NCBI RefSeq assembly: GCF_001053185.1
Contig: NZ_CSTD01000001.1
Coordinates: 1-64,000 of the forward strand
DNA: 64,000 nucleotides
DNA from: Mycobacterium bohemicum DSM 44277
Lineage (GTDB): Bacteria; Actinomycetota; Actinomycetes; Mycobacteriales; Mycobacteriaceae
Direction: 5' to 3'
The position numbers and the translations under genes were made by a program. Below the pieces are notes generated by a model. That model ran no database searches. It saw only the letters and a program-made list of their open reading frames with translations, and was not told the origin of the DNA. Below are positions 1 through 8,909 of this stretch, piece by piece (position 1 is the first letter of the stretch; each line of letters starts with the position of its first letter).

Positions 1-452
1 AGCCCCCCGCCGGCGCTGCCGCCGCCGATCGCGACCCGCCGCGGATCCACCGAGGGCAGCCCGGACAACCAGGTCAGCGCCGCGTAGCAATCTTCCAGCG
101 CCGCTGGGTAGGGGTGTTCGGGCGCCAGCCGGTAGTCCACCGAGGCCACGGTGATGCCCAGCCTGGTGCTGAACCGGCGGCACAGCGCGTCGTCCTGGAC
201 GGCGGTGCCGATGACATACCCGCCGCCGTGGATCCACAGCAGCGCGGGCGCAGGCTGCGTCACGCCGGCGGGGCGGAACCACCGAACCGCGGCCCCCGGC
301 CCCAGGCCGACCTGTTCGGCGTCGGCGTCCCCGTGCGGCTGCCGCAGCCCCTGCAACGCCCGCAGCACCGGCAGCGTCCAGGACCCCACCATCTGCCGGG
401 GAGCGAAGCGGGCGGCGCGGCGCAGATCGGGGTGGACGTCGTCGAGCGGCAC
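1..452 (-). CDS. lipW: LipW-like alpha/beta-hydrolase (carboxylesterase), C-terminal part outside the window
   Basis: This is the first ~150 residues of a hormone-sensitive-lipase-family esterase that hydrolyses short acyl esters. The oxyanion-hole motif HGGG is visible in LLWIHGGGYVIG, followed by DYRLAPEHPYPAAL. The nucleophile elbow GGSAGG lies at the very left edge of the window, and the catalytic Asp and His lie beyond it. A GTG at 452 gives the N-terminus VPLDDVHPDLRRAARF; the upstream sequence is non-coding. In M. tuberculosis lipW (Rv0217c) occupies this position before Rv0218, as here. Family assignment is firm; the substrate is unknown. Confidence 0.85.
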   Translation of the reverse strand, partial: MPLDDVHPDLRRAARFAPRQMVGSWTLPVLRALQGLRQPHGDADAEQVGLGPGAAVRWFRPAGVTQPAPALLWIHGGGYVIGTAVQDDALCRRFSTRLGITVASVDYRLAPEHPYPAALEDCYAALTWLSGLPSVDPRRVAIGGGSAGGG

Positions 453-676
453 GGGTTAAGTATCGCGGTAGGCATCCGGTGAACCACAGCGGCCGCCGCA
501 TCGTCCCCTGTTCGGGCCCGGGATTAGCCGAACCGCGATCGGGGTATCGGTGAAAATGCCGGCGAACGCGGGAAAGATGAGCGTGCTGGCGTTTGCTGGT
601 TCGTCGTCGCTCGGTGGTTTCAGGTCCCGCCGGGGCCGGGCGGGCCGACCGGTCGGCCACGACGCGAGGACGTGAA
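453..676. other. Intergenic region between divergent lipW and methyltransferase genes
   Basis: This 224-base gap must hold both divergent promoters. I see no convincing -10/-35 pair, palindrome or small gene. The reading frame of the downstream methyltransferase stays open back to a TTG at 593, but that extension is arginine-rich and looks like non-coding frame. Confidence 0.4.
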
Positions 677-1330
677 ATGCTGGGGCAACTCTACGATCGG
701 GCGCTCGACGGCGAGCGATGTTGGATCCGCCACCAGGACGGCGACCTGCGGCCCCTGCCGGCCCACCGCTGGCTCGGCGTGCGATGTCCCGAGGGCTCAT
801 CCGGCGACGCCTCCGACGAGGCCTTCGACGAAGCCGTCACCCAGATGTGCACCGGGCCGACGATCGAACTCGGGTGCGGGCCGGGGCGGCTGGTGGCGCG
901 GCTGATCCAGCGCGGGGTGCCCGCCCTCGGCATCGACCGGTCGGCGACGGCGATCCGGCTGGCGGGGCGCGGCGGCGCGCCGGCACTGCTGGGCGACGTC
1001 TTCGAACCGCTGCCCTGGACGGGCTCCTGGCAGACCGTGCTGCTGGTCGACGGCAACGTCGGGCTGGGCGGCGACGCGCGCCGGATCCTGGGGCGCGCCG
1101 TCGAGCTGCTGGCCCGCGGCGGGCGCTGCGTCGCCGAATTCGACGCCGAGGCCATCGGGATCCGCGAGCGCTGGGTTCGCCTGGAGTCCGCCCGCGATGT
1201 GGGGCCCTGGTTCCGGTGGGCGTCGGTCGGCGTGGACAGCGCGGCCTCGCTGGCCGCCCAGGTGGGCCTGACGCTGACCGAAGTCCGGCTCATCGGTAGC
1301 CGGGTGGTCGCCATTCTGGCAGCCTTATAG
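677..1330 (+). CDS. Class I SAM-dependent methyltransferase
   Basis: A 217-residue Rossmann-type methyltransferase with motif I as IELGCGPGRLVARL and an acidic residue ending the second strand (LGIDRS). These features bind S-adenosylmethionine; nothing points to the acceptor. I chose ATG 677 (MLGQLYDRALDG), with a weak GAGG upstream, over the earlier TTG 593. The stop is four bases from the GTG of the next gene, a cytochrome b561-like membrane protein, so the two look co-transcribed. From memory, M. tuberculosis has no methyltransferase between lipW and Rv0218, so this may be a gene specific to the M. avium group. Confidence 0.8.
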   Translation: MLGQLYDRALDGERCWIRHQDGDLRPLPAHRWLGVRCPEGSSGDASDEAFDEAVTQMCTGPTIELGCGPGRLVARLIQRGVPALGIDRSATAIRLAGRGGAPALLGDVFEPLPWTGSWQTVLLVDGNVGLGGDARRILGRAVELLARGGRCVAEFDAEAIGIRERWVRLESARDVGPWFRWASVGVDSAASLAAQVGLTLTEVRLIGSRVVAILAAL

Positions 1331-1333
1331 CCC

Positions 1334-2220
1334 GTGCCCGGCGACGATGGCTTGGGGGGCTTGTGGGGCTTTCCCGCCTGGCTGTGGCGCGCGCTGGAGC
1401 GGCACCCACCCCCGGGCGTGCGGCGCCTGAGCCGGTTTCGCAGCCCCTTGCGCGGCCCGTGGCTGACGTCGGTGTTCGGCCTGGTCCTGCTGGTCACGCT
1501 GCCGATCGTCATCCTCACCGGCCTGCTGTCCTACATCGCGTATGCGCCCCAGCTCGGCCAGGCGATCCCGGCCGACGTCGGCTGGCTGCGACTGCCCGGC
1601 TTCACCTGGCCCACCCACCCGTCGTGGCTGTACCGGCTGACCCAGGGCCTGCACGTCGGGCTGGGGCTGGTGCTCATCCCGGTGGTGCTGGCCAAGCTGT
1701 GGTCGGTGATACCCCGGCTGTTCGTCTGGCCGCCGGCCCGCTCGATCGCCCAGCTGCTCGAGCGGCTGTCCCTGTTGATGCTCGTCGGCGGCGTCCTGTT
1801 CGAGATCGTCACCGGCGTGCTCAACATCCAGTACGACTACATTTTCGGCTTCAGCTTCTACACCGGCCACTACATCGGGGCCTGGGTCCTGATCGCCGGC
1901 TTCCTCATGCACATCGCGATCAAGATCCCGCGCATGGTCGCCGGCCTGCGGTCGCTGCCGCTGCGCGAGGTCCTGCGCACCGGCCGCGCCGAGACGCGCC
2001 GCGCTCGGCGCGGGTGACGTCGTTACAGACCGGCGGCGCGTTTGGTGCAGCGATGTTGCAGGACAACCAGATTCGCGACTCCGACGCCCTGCTGGCGCTG
2101 CGCGTCAACGGCGCCGACCTGTCGCTGGATCACGGCTACCCGGCCCGGATCATCGTCCCGGCGCTGCCCGGCGTACACAACACCAAGTGGGTGGCCGCCA
2201 TCGATTTCGAGGCGGCCTGA
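1334..2220 (+). pseudogene. Molybdopterin-dependent membrane oxidoreductase (Rv0218-like) with its centre deleted and frame broken
   Basis: The first part (1334-2017, 227 residues from GTG 1334) is a cytochrome b561-like membrane domain with about four hydrophobic helices and several His residues. It ends at a TGA at 2015-2017. In another frame, just past that stop, come ~60 residues up to 2220 (GGAFGAAMLQDNQ to KWVAAIDFEAA). These look like the very C-terminus of a sulfite-oxidase-type molybdopterin domain. The intervening cofactor-binding core is absent. Rv0218 of M. tuberculosis is, from memory, an intact ~440-residue fusion of the two parts. The junction lies near 2000-2040. The gene may be genuinely dead, or the assembly may have collapsed here. 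Confidence 0.75.
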
Positions 2221-2738
2221 TGCCCGCCCTGATGCGCCAGCGCCCCGGCCGTTTCACCGCGCTGTACGGTTCGCACCCGCTGCATCTGCTGACGATGCTC
2301 GCCGGCTTCGCGCTGCTGGGGTACCTGCTGGCCACCTTCTCCCCCGCAACCCTGTGGAACCCGGAAACCTGGTGGCAGTCGATCGCGGTCTGGCTGGCCG
2401 CCGCGGTGATCGCCCACGACCTGGTGCTCTTCCCGCTGTACGCGCTGGCCGACCGGCTGCTGTTCGCGCGGCCGGGCCCGCGCGCGCAGCGACGCCCAAA
2501 CATCAGCGCCCGCAACCACATTCGCGTGCCGGCCCTGGCCGCCGGGCTCACGCTGCTGATCTTCCTGCCCGGCATCATCGAGCAGGGCGCGCCGACCTAC
2601 CTGGCGGCCACCGGGCAGACCCAGGATCCGTTCCTGGGCCGGTGGCTGCTGCTCACCGCCGCCATGTTCGCCGCCAGCGCCCTGGCCTACGGCGTCCGGG
2701 TGCTCCTCGAGCGGCGGCGCGCGCGCACGCGGCCCTGA
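2220..2738 (+). CDS. Small polytopic membrane protein (Rv0219-like)
   Basis: A 172-residue protein with about four hydrophobic segments (near residues 20-40, 55-75, 105-125 and 140-160) and a basic C-terminal tail. ATG 2220 shares its A with the TGA of the preceding gene, so translation is probably coupled. That coupling was to the molybdopterin oxidoreductase, whose gene is now broken, so this protein may have lost its partner. It corresponds by position and size to Rv0219. No catalytic motif is visible. Confidence 0.75.
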   Translation: MPALMRQRPGRFTALYGSHPLHLLTMLAGFALLGYLLATFSPATLWNPETWWQSIAVWLAAAVIAHDLVLFPLYALADRLLFARPGPRAQRRPNISARNHIRVPALAAGLTLLIFLPGIIEQGAPTYLAATGQTQDPFLGRWLLLTAAMFAASALAYGVRVLLERRRARTRP

Positions 2739-2805
2739 CCCGGCCCGGGAAATGTCTTACGCAAACGTCAGTTTGGTGGGGCCGCGCGGGGGTAGGCTCC
2801 CCCGC

Positions 2806-4014
2806 ATGACGGCGAAGGTTCCGGGCATGACACCGTACGTCAAATGGTTGCTGCGGGCCGGCCCCGCCGACTATGCGCTGGCGCTCAGCACCGCGGGGGC
2901 TTCGCTGCCGGTGGTCGGCAAGCACCTCGAGCCGCTGGGCACCATGACCGCGATGGGCGTCTGGGGCGCCCGGCACGCGCCCGATTACCTCTCCTCGATG
3001 GGCTCGTCGATAGGGAAAGGCTTGTTGCGGCCGGGCCGCGCCCGCGCCGACGCCGAGGAGCCCGGCGAGCTCTCCCTGGCCTCGCTGCGCAGCGTGGTGT
3101 CGGCGGCCGACCTGGACGTGGAATGGCCCGCCGCGGAACGCACGCCGCCGATCTGGGACGCCATGCGCCAGAGCCGCTACCTGTACCGGCGCGCGGTGCA
3201 CTACGGCAACAGCCCGGCGCAGGTGCTCGACGTCTGGCGCCGCAAGGAGCTGCCCGCACACCCCGCGCCCGTGCTGATCTTCGTCCCGGGCGGCGCCTGG
3301 GTGCACGGCCGCAGCCGTGGGCAGGGTTCGGCGCTGATGTCGCGGCTGGCCGAGCAGGGCTGGGTGTGCCTGGCGATCGACTACCGGGTGGCGCCGCACC
3401 ACCGCTGGCCGCGCCACATCACCGACGTCAAGACCGCGATCGCCTGGGCCCGGGCCAACGTCGACCGGTTCGGGGGCGACCGCAACTTCGTTGCGGTCGC
3501 GGGCTGTTCGGCCGGCGGTCACCTCTCGGCGCTGGCGGGCCTGACGCCCGACGACGCCGCGCACGAGCCGCACCTGCCCGAGGGCGCGGACAGTTCGGTG
3601 GACGCGGTCGTCGGGATCTACGGGCGCTACGACTGGGAGGACCGGTCCACCCCGGAGCGCGACCGGTTCGTCGACTTCCTGGAGCGGGTGGTGGTCAGGA
3701 AGAGCATCGACCGCCATCCCCAGCTGTTCCGCGACGCGTCGCCGATGGCGCGTGTGCATCGAAATGCCCCGCCGTTCTTGATCATTCACGGCAGCAAGGA
3801 CAGCGTGATCCCCGTCGAGCAGGCGCACAGCTTCGTCGAGCGGCTACGCGCGGTGTCGCATTCGGCCGTGGGTTATCTGGAGCTGCCCGGGGCCGGCCAC
3901 GGGTTCGACCTCATCGACGGTCACCGCGCCGGGATCGCCGCCCACGCGACGTCGCTGTTCCTCAACCACGTGCACCGCACCAAGACACAACTCGCGGCCA
4001 AAGAGGTTATCTGA
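2806..4014 (+). CDS. lipC: LipC-like cell-surface carboxylesterase
   Basis: A 402-residue alpha/beta-hydrolase of the HSL family. Its N-terminal ~130 residues are typical of LipC (RAGPADYALALS, MGVWGARHAPDYL). The hydrolase domain follows, with FVPGGAWVHG as oxyanion loop, GCSAGGHLS as nucleophile elbow (Ser near residue 235), and later HGSKDSVIP and GAGHGFDL supplying Asp and His. ATG 2806 gives the family's usual length; an upstream ATG at 2752 is unlikely. M. tuberculosis LipC (Rv0220) is reported as an active, antigenic esterase of short-chain esters. It is followed by the WS/DGAT gene 45 bases downstream on the same strand, consistent with storage- or envelope-lipid turnover. Confidence 0.92.
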   Translation: MTAKVPGMTPYVKWLLRAGPADYALALSTAGASLPVVGKHLEPLGTMTAMGVWGARHAPDYLSSMGSSIGKGLLRPGRARADAEEPGELSLASLRSVVSAADLDVEWPAAERTPPIWDAMRQSRYLYRRAVHYGNSPAQVLDVWRRKELPAHPAPVLIFVPGGAWVHGRSRGQGSALMSRLAEQGWVCLAIDYRVAPHHRWPRHITDVKTAIAWARANVDRFGGDRNFVAVAGCSAGGHLSALAGLTPDDAAHEPHLPEGADSSVDAVVGIYGRYDWEDRSTPERDRFVDFLERVVVRKSIDRHPQLFRDASPMARVHRNAPPFLIIHGSKDSVIPVEQAHSFVERLRAVSHSAVGYLELPGAGHGFDLIDGHRAGIAAHATSLFLNHVHRTKTQLAAKEVI

Positions 4015-4058
4015 GCCCGCGCCGCTGAGTATGGTCCCTTTATGGGTAAGGGGCGCAG

Positions 4059-5468
4059 ATGAAACGGCTTAGCGGGTGGGACGCGGTACTCCTTTACAGC
4101 GAGACGCCGAACGTGCACATGCACACCATCAAGGTCGCGGTGATCGAGCTGGACGACGAACGGCTCGACTTCGACGTGGAGGCATTCCGCACGGTCATCG
4201 GCGGACGGCTGCACAAGCTCGAGCCGTTCTGCTACCAGCTCGTCGAGGTCCCGCTGAAGTTCCACCACCCGATGTGGCGGGAGCACTGCGAGGTGGACCT
4301 GAACTACCACATCCGGCCGTTGCGGCTGCCCGCCCCCGGCGGACGTCGCGAACTGGACGAGGCGATCGGGCGGATCGCCAGCACCCCGCTGGACCGCGGC
4401 CACCCGCTGTGGGAGATGTACTTCATCGAGGGCCTGGCGAACAACCGGATCGCGGTGGTGGGCAAGATCCACCACGCGCTCGCCGACGGCGTCGCCTCGG
4501 CCAACCTGATGGCGCGCGGCATGGACCTGCAGCCCGGGCCGGAGGGCGGGCCGTACACGGCCGACCCCGCGCCGCGCCCCGGTCAACTGGTGACCTCGGC
4601 GTTCGCCGACCACATGCGCCACATCGGGCGCATCCCGCGCACCATCCGCTACACCGCGCAGGGCCTGGGCCGCGTGCGGCGCAGCTCCCGCAAGCTGTCA
4701 CCGGAGCTGACCCGGCCCTTCGAGCCGCCCGTGACGTTCATGAACCACAAGATCACCCCCGAGCGGCGGTTCGCCACCGCCACCCTGGCGCTCGCCGACG
4801 TCAAGGAGACCGGCAAGCGCCTCGGCGCGACCATCAACGACATGGTGCTGGCCATGTCGGCGGGCGCGCTGCGCACGCTGCTGCTGCGCTACGACGGCAA
4901 GGCCGAACCGCTGCTGGCGTCGGTGCCGATGAGCTTCGACTTCTCGCCCGAGCGGATCTCCGGCAACCGCTTCACCGGCGTGCTGGTGGGCCTGCCCACC
5001 GATTCCGACGACCCGCTGGAGCGGGTGCGGTGCACCCACGAAAACGCGATCGCGGCCAAGGAGAGCAACCAGCTGATGGGGCCGGAACTGGTCAGCCGCT
5101 GGGCGGCCTACATGCCGCCCGCGCCCACCCAGGCCTTCTTCCGGTGGGCATCCGGGCGCGACGGCCACAACAAGATCCTGAACCTGAACATCTCCAACGT
5201 GCCCGGCCCGCGCGAGCGCGGCCGGGTGGGCGGGGCGCTGGTCACCGAGATCTATTCGGTGGGCCCGCTGACCGCGGGCAGCGGCCTGAACATCACCGTC
5301 TGGAGCTACGTCGACCAGCTCAACATCTCGGTGCTCAGCGACGGGGCCACGCTGGACGACCCGCACGAGGTCACCGAGGCCATGGTCGCCGACTTCATCG
5401 AAATACGCAGGGCCGCAGGGCTTTCCGAGGAGCTGACGGTCGTCGAGGCCGCGATGGCGCCGGCCTGA
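4059..5468 (+). CDS. WS/DGAT-family acyltransferase (Rv0221-like)
   Basis: A bifunctional wax ester synthase / diacylglycerol acyltransferase homologue of 469 residues, which would transfer an acyl group from acyl-CoA to a long-chain alcohol or diacylglycerol. The catalytic HHxxxDG motif is HHALADG at residues 138-144. The downstream family motif around NISNVPGPRE is also present. Length matches the ~15-member mycobacterial Tgs family, and position matches Rv0221. ATG 4059 follows GGGGCGCAG. It is probably in one transcription unit with lipC. Whether it makes triacylglycerol, wax ester or something else cannot be read from sequence. Confidence 0.92.
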   Translation: MKRLSGWDAVLLYSETPNVHMHTIKVAVIELDDERLDFDVEAFRTVIGGRLHKLEPFCYQLVEVPLKFHHPMWREHCEVDLNYHIRPLRLPAPGGRRELDEAIGRIASTPLDRGHPLWEMYFIEGLANNRIAVVGKIHHALADGVASANLMARGMDLQPGPEGGPYTADPAPRPGQLVTSAFADHMRHIGRIPRTIRYTAQGLGRVRRSSRKLSPELTRPFEPPVTFMNHKITPERRFATATLALADVKETGKRLGATINDMVLAMSAGALRTLLLRYDGKAEPLLASVPMSFDFSPERISGNRFTGVLVGLPTDSDDPLERVRCTHENAIAAKESNQLMGPELVSRWAAYMPPAPTQAFFRWASGRDGHNKILNLNISNVPGPRERGRVGGALVTEIYSVGPLTAGSGLNITVWSYVDQLNISVLSDGATLDDPHEVTEAMVADFIEIRRAAGLSEELTVVEAAMAPA

Positions 5469-5574
5469 CCCGTCCCGGGGAAAACGGCGCTCTCGCCTGG
5501 TGTTAATGGCATTCTGACCGGCCGTTACCATCGGTCGCATCACCCTTAGTCATCCGAAGGAGCTGCGCAGCACC

Positions 5575-6363
5575 GTGAGCACTGGGAGCGAAGAGGCCGC
5601 CGCCGAACCCGAGGTCCTCGTCGAGCAACGGGACCGCATCCTGATCGTCACCATCAACCGGCCCAAGGCCAAGAACGCCGTCAACGCCGCGGTCGCCAAC
5701 GGCCTCGCGCAGGCCATGGACCGGCTCGACGGTGACGCGGGCCTGTCGGTTGGCATCATCACCGGCGCGGGCGGCTCGTTCTGCGCGGGCATGGACCTCA
5801 AGGCCTTCGCCCGCGGCGAGCTGCCCATCGTCGAGGGCCGCGGGATGGGCTTCACCGAGCGCCCGCCGGACAAGCCGCTGATCGCCGCGGTGGAGGGCTT
5901 CGCCCTGGCCGGCGGCACCGAGCTGGCGCTGGCCACCGACCTGATCGTGGCGTCGAAGGATTCGGCGTTCGGGATCCCCGAGGTCAAGCGCGGCCTGGTC
6001 GCCGGCGGCGGCGGACTGCTGCGGCTGCCCGAGCGCATCCCGTACGCGATCGCCATGGAGCTGGCGTTGACCGGCGACAGCCTGCCGGCCGCCCGCGCGC
6101 ACGAGCTGGGTCTGGTCAACGTGCTGGCCGAGCCGGGGACGGCGCTGGACGAGGCGATCGCGCTGGCGGAGAAGATCGCCGCGAACGGGCCGCTGGCGGT
6201 GGCCGCCACCAAGAAGATCATCGTCGAGTCCCGCGGCTGGAGCCGCGAGACCATGTTCGCCGACCAGAACAAGATCCTGATGCCGGTGTTCGCGTCCAAC
6301 GACGCCAAGGAGGGGGCGATCGCGTTCGCCGAGAAGCGGCCGGCGCGCTGGACGGGCACCTGA
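5575..6363 (+). CDS. echA1: Enoyl-CoA hydratase/isomerase EchA1
   Basis: A 262-residue crotonase-superfamily protein. The oxyanion-hole segments are FCAGMDLK (residues 69-76) and LAGGTELAL (111-119). A catalytic Glu lies in FGIPEV (near 136). It would hydrate 2-enoyl-CoA in beta-oxidation or act on a related thioester. GTG 5575 starts MSTGSEEAAAEPEV after a GAAGGAGC ribosome-binding site. It is the positional orthologue of Rv0222. The 106-base gap upstream suggests its own promoter. Confidence 0.92.
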   Translation: MSTGSEEAAAEPEVLVEQRDRILIVTINRPKAKNAVNAAVANGLAQAMDRLDGDAGLSVGIITGAGGSFCAGMDLKAFARGELPIVEGRGMGFTERPPDKPLIAAVEGFALAGGTELALATDLIVASKDSAFGIPEVKRGLVAGGGGLLRLPERIPYAIAMELALTGDSLPAARAHELGLVNVLAEPGTALDEAIALAEKIAANGPLAVAATKKIIVESRGWSRETMFADQNKILMPVFASNDAKEGAIAFAEKRPARWTGT

Positions 6364-6423
6364 CGGTTCGAGTTACACTGTGGCTCGGATTTGTAAACCT
6401 TAGGGGAACCGGGAAGATCGAGG

Positions 6424-7950
6424 ATGAGCATTTCGCTGCTGCTCGAGATGGCTGCGTCGAGCAACCCCGATCGGACGGCTGTCGTCACCGCGGGGGCCTC
6501 GGAGGACACCCGGCTGACGACCCAGCAGCTCAGCGATCTGGCCGACGGCGGCGCCGGCGTGGTCGCGGCATCGGGGGCCCGGCACCTGGCCTACGTCGGC
6601 ACCGGCGGCGCGACGCTGCCGATCCTGCTCTTCGCCGCGGCGCGCGCGGGAGTGGCCTTCACGCCGATCAACTACCGGCTGTCGGGCGAGGGCATCCGGG
6701 CGCTGATCGAGCGGCTGCCCGAGCCGCTGGTGGTGGTCGACGGCCGCTACCGCGACATGCTCGGCGACGCCCCGCCGGCGAAGCGGCTGATGACCACCGA
6801 GGAGTTCCTGACGGCGGCGCGCGGCGCCGAACCAGCCGCCGAGTTCCCCGACCCCGATTCCGTCGCCGTCGTGCTCTTCACCTCGGGCACCACGTCGCAG
6901 CCCAAGGCCGTCGAGCTCTCGCACAACAACCTGACCAGCTACGTGACGGGCACGGTCGAGTTCGAGTCCGCCGCCCCCGACGACGCCGCGCTGATCTGCG
7001 TGCCGCCGTATCACATCGCGGGGGTGGGCGCGGCGCTGTCCAACCTCTATGCCGGCCGAAAGATGGTGTACCTGCCCACCTTTGACGCCCAGGAGTGGGT
7101 GCGGCTGGTGAACGCCGAGCGGGTGACCACCGCGACGGTGGTGCCCACCATGCTGGACCGGATCGTCACGGTCCTCGAGCAGGGCGGTCACGAGCTGCCG
7201 TCGTTGCGCAACCTCGCCTACGGCGGCTCGAAGGTGGGCCTGCCGCTGGTGCGCCGGGCGCTGCAGCTGCTCCCGCACGTCGGCTTCGTCAACGCCTACG
7301 GCCTGACCGAGACCAGCTCGACGATCGCCGTGCTGGGTCCCGACGACCACCGCGAGGCGCACTCCGCGGCCGAGGCGCACGTGGCCAAGCGGCTGGGTTC
7401 GGTGGGCCGGCCGGTGCCCGGCATCGAACTGCAGATCCGCGACGACGACGGGAACGTGCTCGGGCCGGGCGAGGCCGGGGAGCTGTTCGTGCGCGGCGAG
7501 CAGGTGTCGGGCCGCTACACCGGGATCGGCTCGGTGCTCGACGACGAGGGCTGGTTCCCCACCCGCGACGTCGCGCTGCTCGACGAGGACGGTTACCTGT
7601 TCATCAGCGGGCGCAGCGACGACACGATCATTCGCGGGGGCGAGAACATCGCGCCGGCCGAGCTCGAGGAGGTGCTCATCGAGCACTCGCACGTGCGCGA
7701 CGTCGCGGTGGTCGGCGTCGAGGACCCGCAGTGGGGCCAGGCCATCGTGGCCGTCGTGGTCCCCGCCGTCGGGATCGACCCCGATCCCGAGGAGCTGCGC
7801 GAGCACGTCCGCAAGAGCTTGCGCGGGTCGCGCACGCCGGACCACGTGGTGTTTCGCGACGAGTTGCCCACCACGGCGACGGGCAAGGTGCTGCGCCGCG
7901 AGATCGTCAAGGACCTGAACGCACTGCGCGCCGCGCCGGCCGAGCAGTAG
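6424..7950 (+). CDS. Class I adenylate-forming acyl-CoA synthetase (FadD-type)
   Basis: A 508-residue ANL-superfamily ligase that activates a carboxylic acid to acyl-AMP and then acyl-CoA. The phosphate-binding loop is FTSGTTSQPKAVEL (around residue 155). It is followed by AYGLTETSS, the ATP-binding Asp region (GWFPTRDVAL), the hinge SGRSDDTIIRGGENI, and the C-terminal catalytic Lys in TTATGKVLRREI. From memory, M. tuberculosis has no FadD between echA1 (Rv0222) and Rv0223c, so this block (6.4-9.3 kb) looks accessory. An unknown 98-residue protein follows 18 bases downstream, and a TetR gene faces it. The substrate is unknown; fusion to an aldehyde-oxidation route through the nearby dehydrogenase is possible but inferred. 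Confidence 0.88.
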   Translation: MSISLLLEMAASSNPDRTAVVTAGASEDTRLTTQQLSDLADGGAGVVAASGARHLAYVGTGGATLPILLFAAARAGVAFTPINYRLSGEGIRALIERLPEPLVVVDGRYRDMLGDAPPAKRLMTTEEFLTAARGAEPAAEFPDPDSVAVVLFTSGTTSQPKAVELSHNNLTSYVTGTVEFESAAPDDAALICVPPYHIAGVGAALSNLYAGRKMVYLPTFDAQEWVRLVNAERVTTATVVPTMLDRIVTVLEQGGHELPSLRNLAYGGSKVGLPLVRRALQLLPHVGFVNAYGLTETSSTIAVLGPDDHREAHSAAEAHVAKRLGSVGRPVPGIELQIRDDDGNVLGPGEAGELFVRGEQVSGRYTGIGSVLDDEGWFPTRDVALLDEDGYLFISGRSDDTIIRGGENIAPAELEEVLIEHSHVRDVAVVGVEDPQWGQAIVAVVVPAVGIDPDPEELREHVRKSLRGSRTPDHVVFRDELPTTATGKVLRREIVKDLNALRAAPAEQ

Positions 7951-7968
7951 GGGAGTAAAGGAACCAGC

Positions 7969-8265
7969 ATGGTGAAGAACGGAACCCGCCTGGCCAGCCA
8001 GGTGTGTGACACGCAGGTCATCGTCGTCCGCAGCGCCGACAGCCTGGACGACCTGCGCTGCGGTGGGGCGCCGATGGTCGAGATCGGCGCGCCGCGCTCG
8101 GGTGAGCTCGACCCGGCGTTCGCCGACGGCAGCGTGATGGGCAAGCGCTACGTCGACGACGGCGGCGCCGAGGTGCTGGTGACCAAGCCGGGCGCCGGGA
8201 GCCTGAGCGTCGGCGAGACCAGGCTGACGCTTAAGGAGGTCAAGCCGCTGCCCGCCAGCGACTGA
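7969..8265 (+). CDS. Uncharacterised 98-residue protein following the acyl-CoA synthetase
   Basis: A small soluble protein with no signal peptide or membrane helix. It has two cysteines (in SQVCDT and DLRCGG, about 18 residues apart). A conserved-looking N-terminal half (VIVVRSADSLDDLRCGGAPM) is followed by a Gly-rich strand region ending LSVGETRLTLKEVKPLP. ATG 7969 follows GGGGAGTAAAGG, a strong ribosome-binding site, 18 bases after the synthetase stop, so the two are almost certainly one operon. I do not recognise the family. The paired cysteines could bind a metal or form a disulfide; this is inference. Confidence 0.75.
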   Translation: MVKNGTRLASQVCDTQVIVVRSADSLDDLRCGGAPMVEIGAPRSGELDPAFADGSVMGKRYVDDGGAEVLVTKPGAGSLSVGETRLTLKEVKPLPASD

Positions 8266-8276
8266 CGGCTGGGGCG

Positions 8277-8909
8277 CTACTGCCCCAGCTTGTTGCGGAT
8301 GACGAATTCCCGTGCCTTGATCAGGAATTCGAGTTGGTCGCCGACCTTGTGGAGCGGGTCGATGCTCTGCGTCGAACGCGACAGCAGCACGGCGCCCTCC
8401 AGGGCGGCGATCGAGGTGACCGCCAGCGACGCGGCATCCTCCTCGCCGAATCCGTCGTTGACGAACGCCCGGGTCAGCGCGGAACACCACCGGGCCAGGA
8501 TGGCGCCGGCCTCGCCGGTCAAATTGGGTTGGTCGTCCGAGCCGATCGCGGCGGCCACCACCGGGCAGCCGGCGGTGAAGTCCCCCTCGCTGAGCGTGCG
8601 TTCCCAGTACTCGACGAACTCGCGCAGCAGGGCTCGCGCACCCCAGCCCGTTGCGTCGTCGATCATCGCCGTGATGGCGTCACCCGAGTACCGCAGCGCC
8701 TCGGTCAGGATCTGGTTGCGGCCCTCGGGAAAGTGGTAGTACACCGAGCCGCGGGGGGCGCCGCTGCGCGCCAGCACCTCGTCGATGGTGACGCCGGCGG
8801 CCCCACGCTCACGCATGACCTCGGCGGCGCTGATCAGCATCCTCTTGCGCGTATCGCCGCGCTTGGTGGTGGTCCGCACCGTCGCGGTGCCCGTGACCGG
8901 CGGCGTCAT
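8277..8909 (-). CDS. TetR-family transcriptional repressor
   Basis: A 210-residue TetR regulator. The N-terminal helix-turn-helix runs through RKRMLISAAEVMRERG, VTIDEVLARSGAPRGSVYYHF and PEGRNQI, and a helical ligand-binding domain follows. It has the features of the AcrR-like branch with GCPVVAAA in the C-terminal domain. ATG 8909 overlaps the stop of a 43-codon ORF by ATGA, so translation is likely coupled. It is convergent with the acyl-CoA synthetase operon, only 12 bases from its end, and lies downstream of an aldehyde dehydrogenase on the same strand. The candidate operators are the palindromes at 9071-9084 and 9201-9220. Confidence 0.85.
   Translation of the reverse strand: MTPPVTGTATVRTTTKRGDTRKRMLISAAEVMRERGAAGVTIDEVLARSGAPRGSVYYHFPEGRNQILTEALRYSGDAITAMIDDATGWGARALLREFVEYWERTLSEGDFTAGCPVVAAAIGSDDQPNLTGEAGAILARWCSALTRAFVNDGFGEEDAASLAVTSIAALEGAVLLSRSTQSIDPLHKVGDQLEFLIKAREFVIRNKLGQ

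Noticed and set aside
593..676. Extended TTG start of the first methyltransferase
   Set aside because: The 28 extra residues are Arg/Gly-rich without family similarity; ATG 677 fits better.
6400..8490. A 696-residue minus-strand ORF opposite the acyl-CoA synthetase
   Set aside because: A shadow frame of a gene with intact ANL motifs and a good ribosome-binding site.
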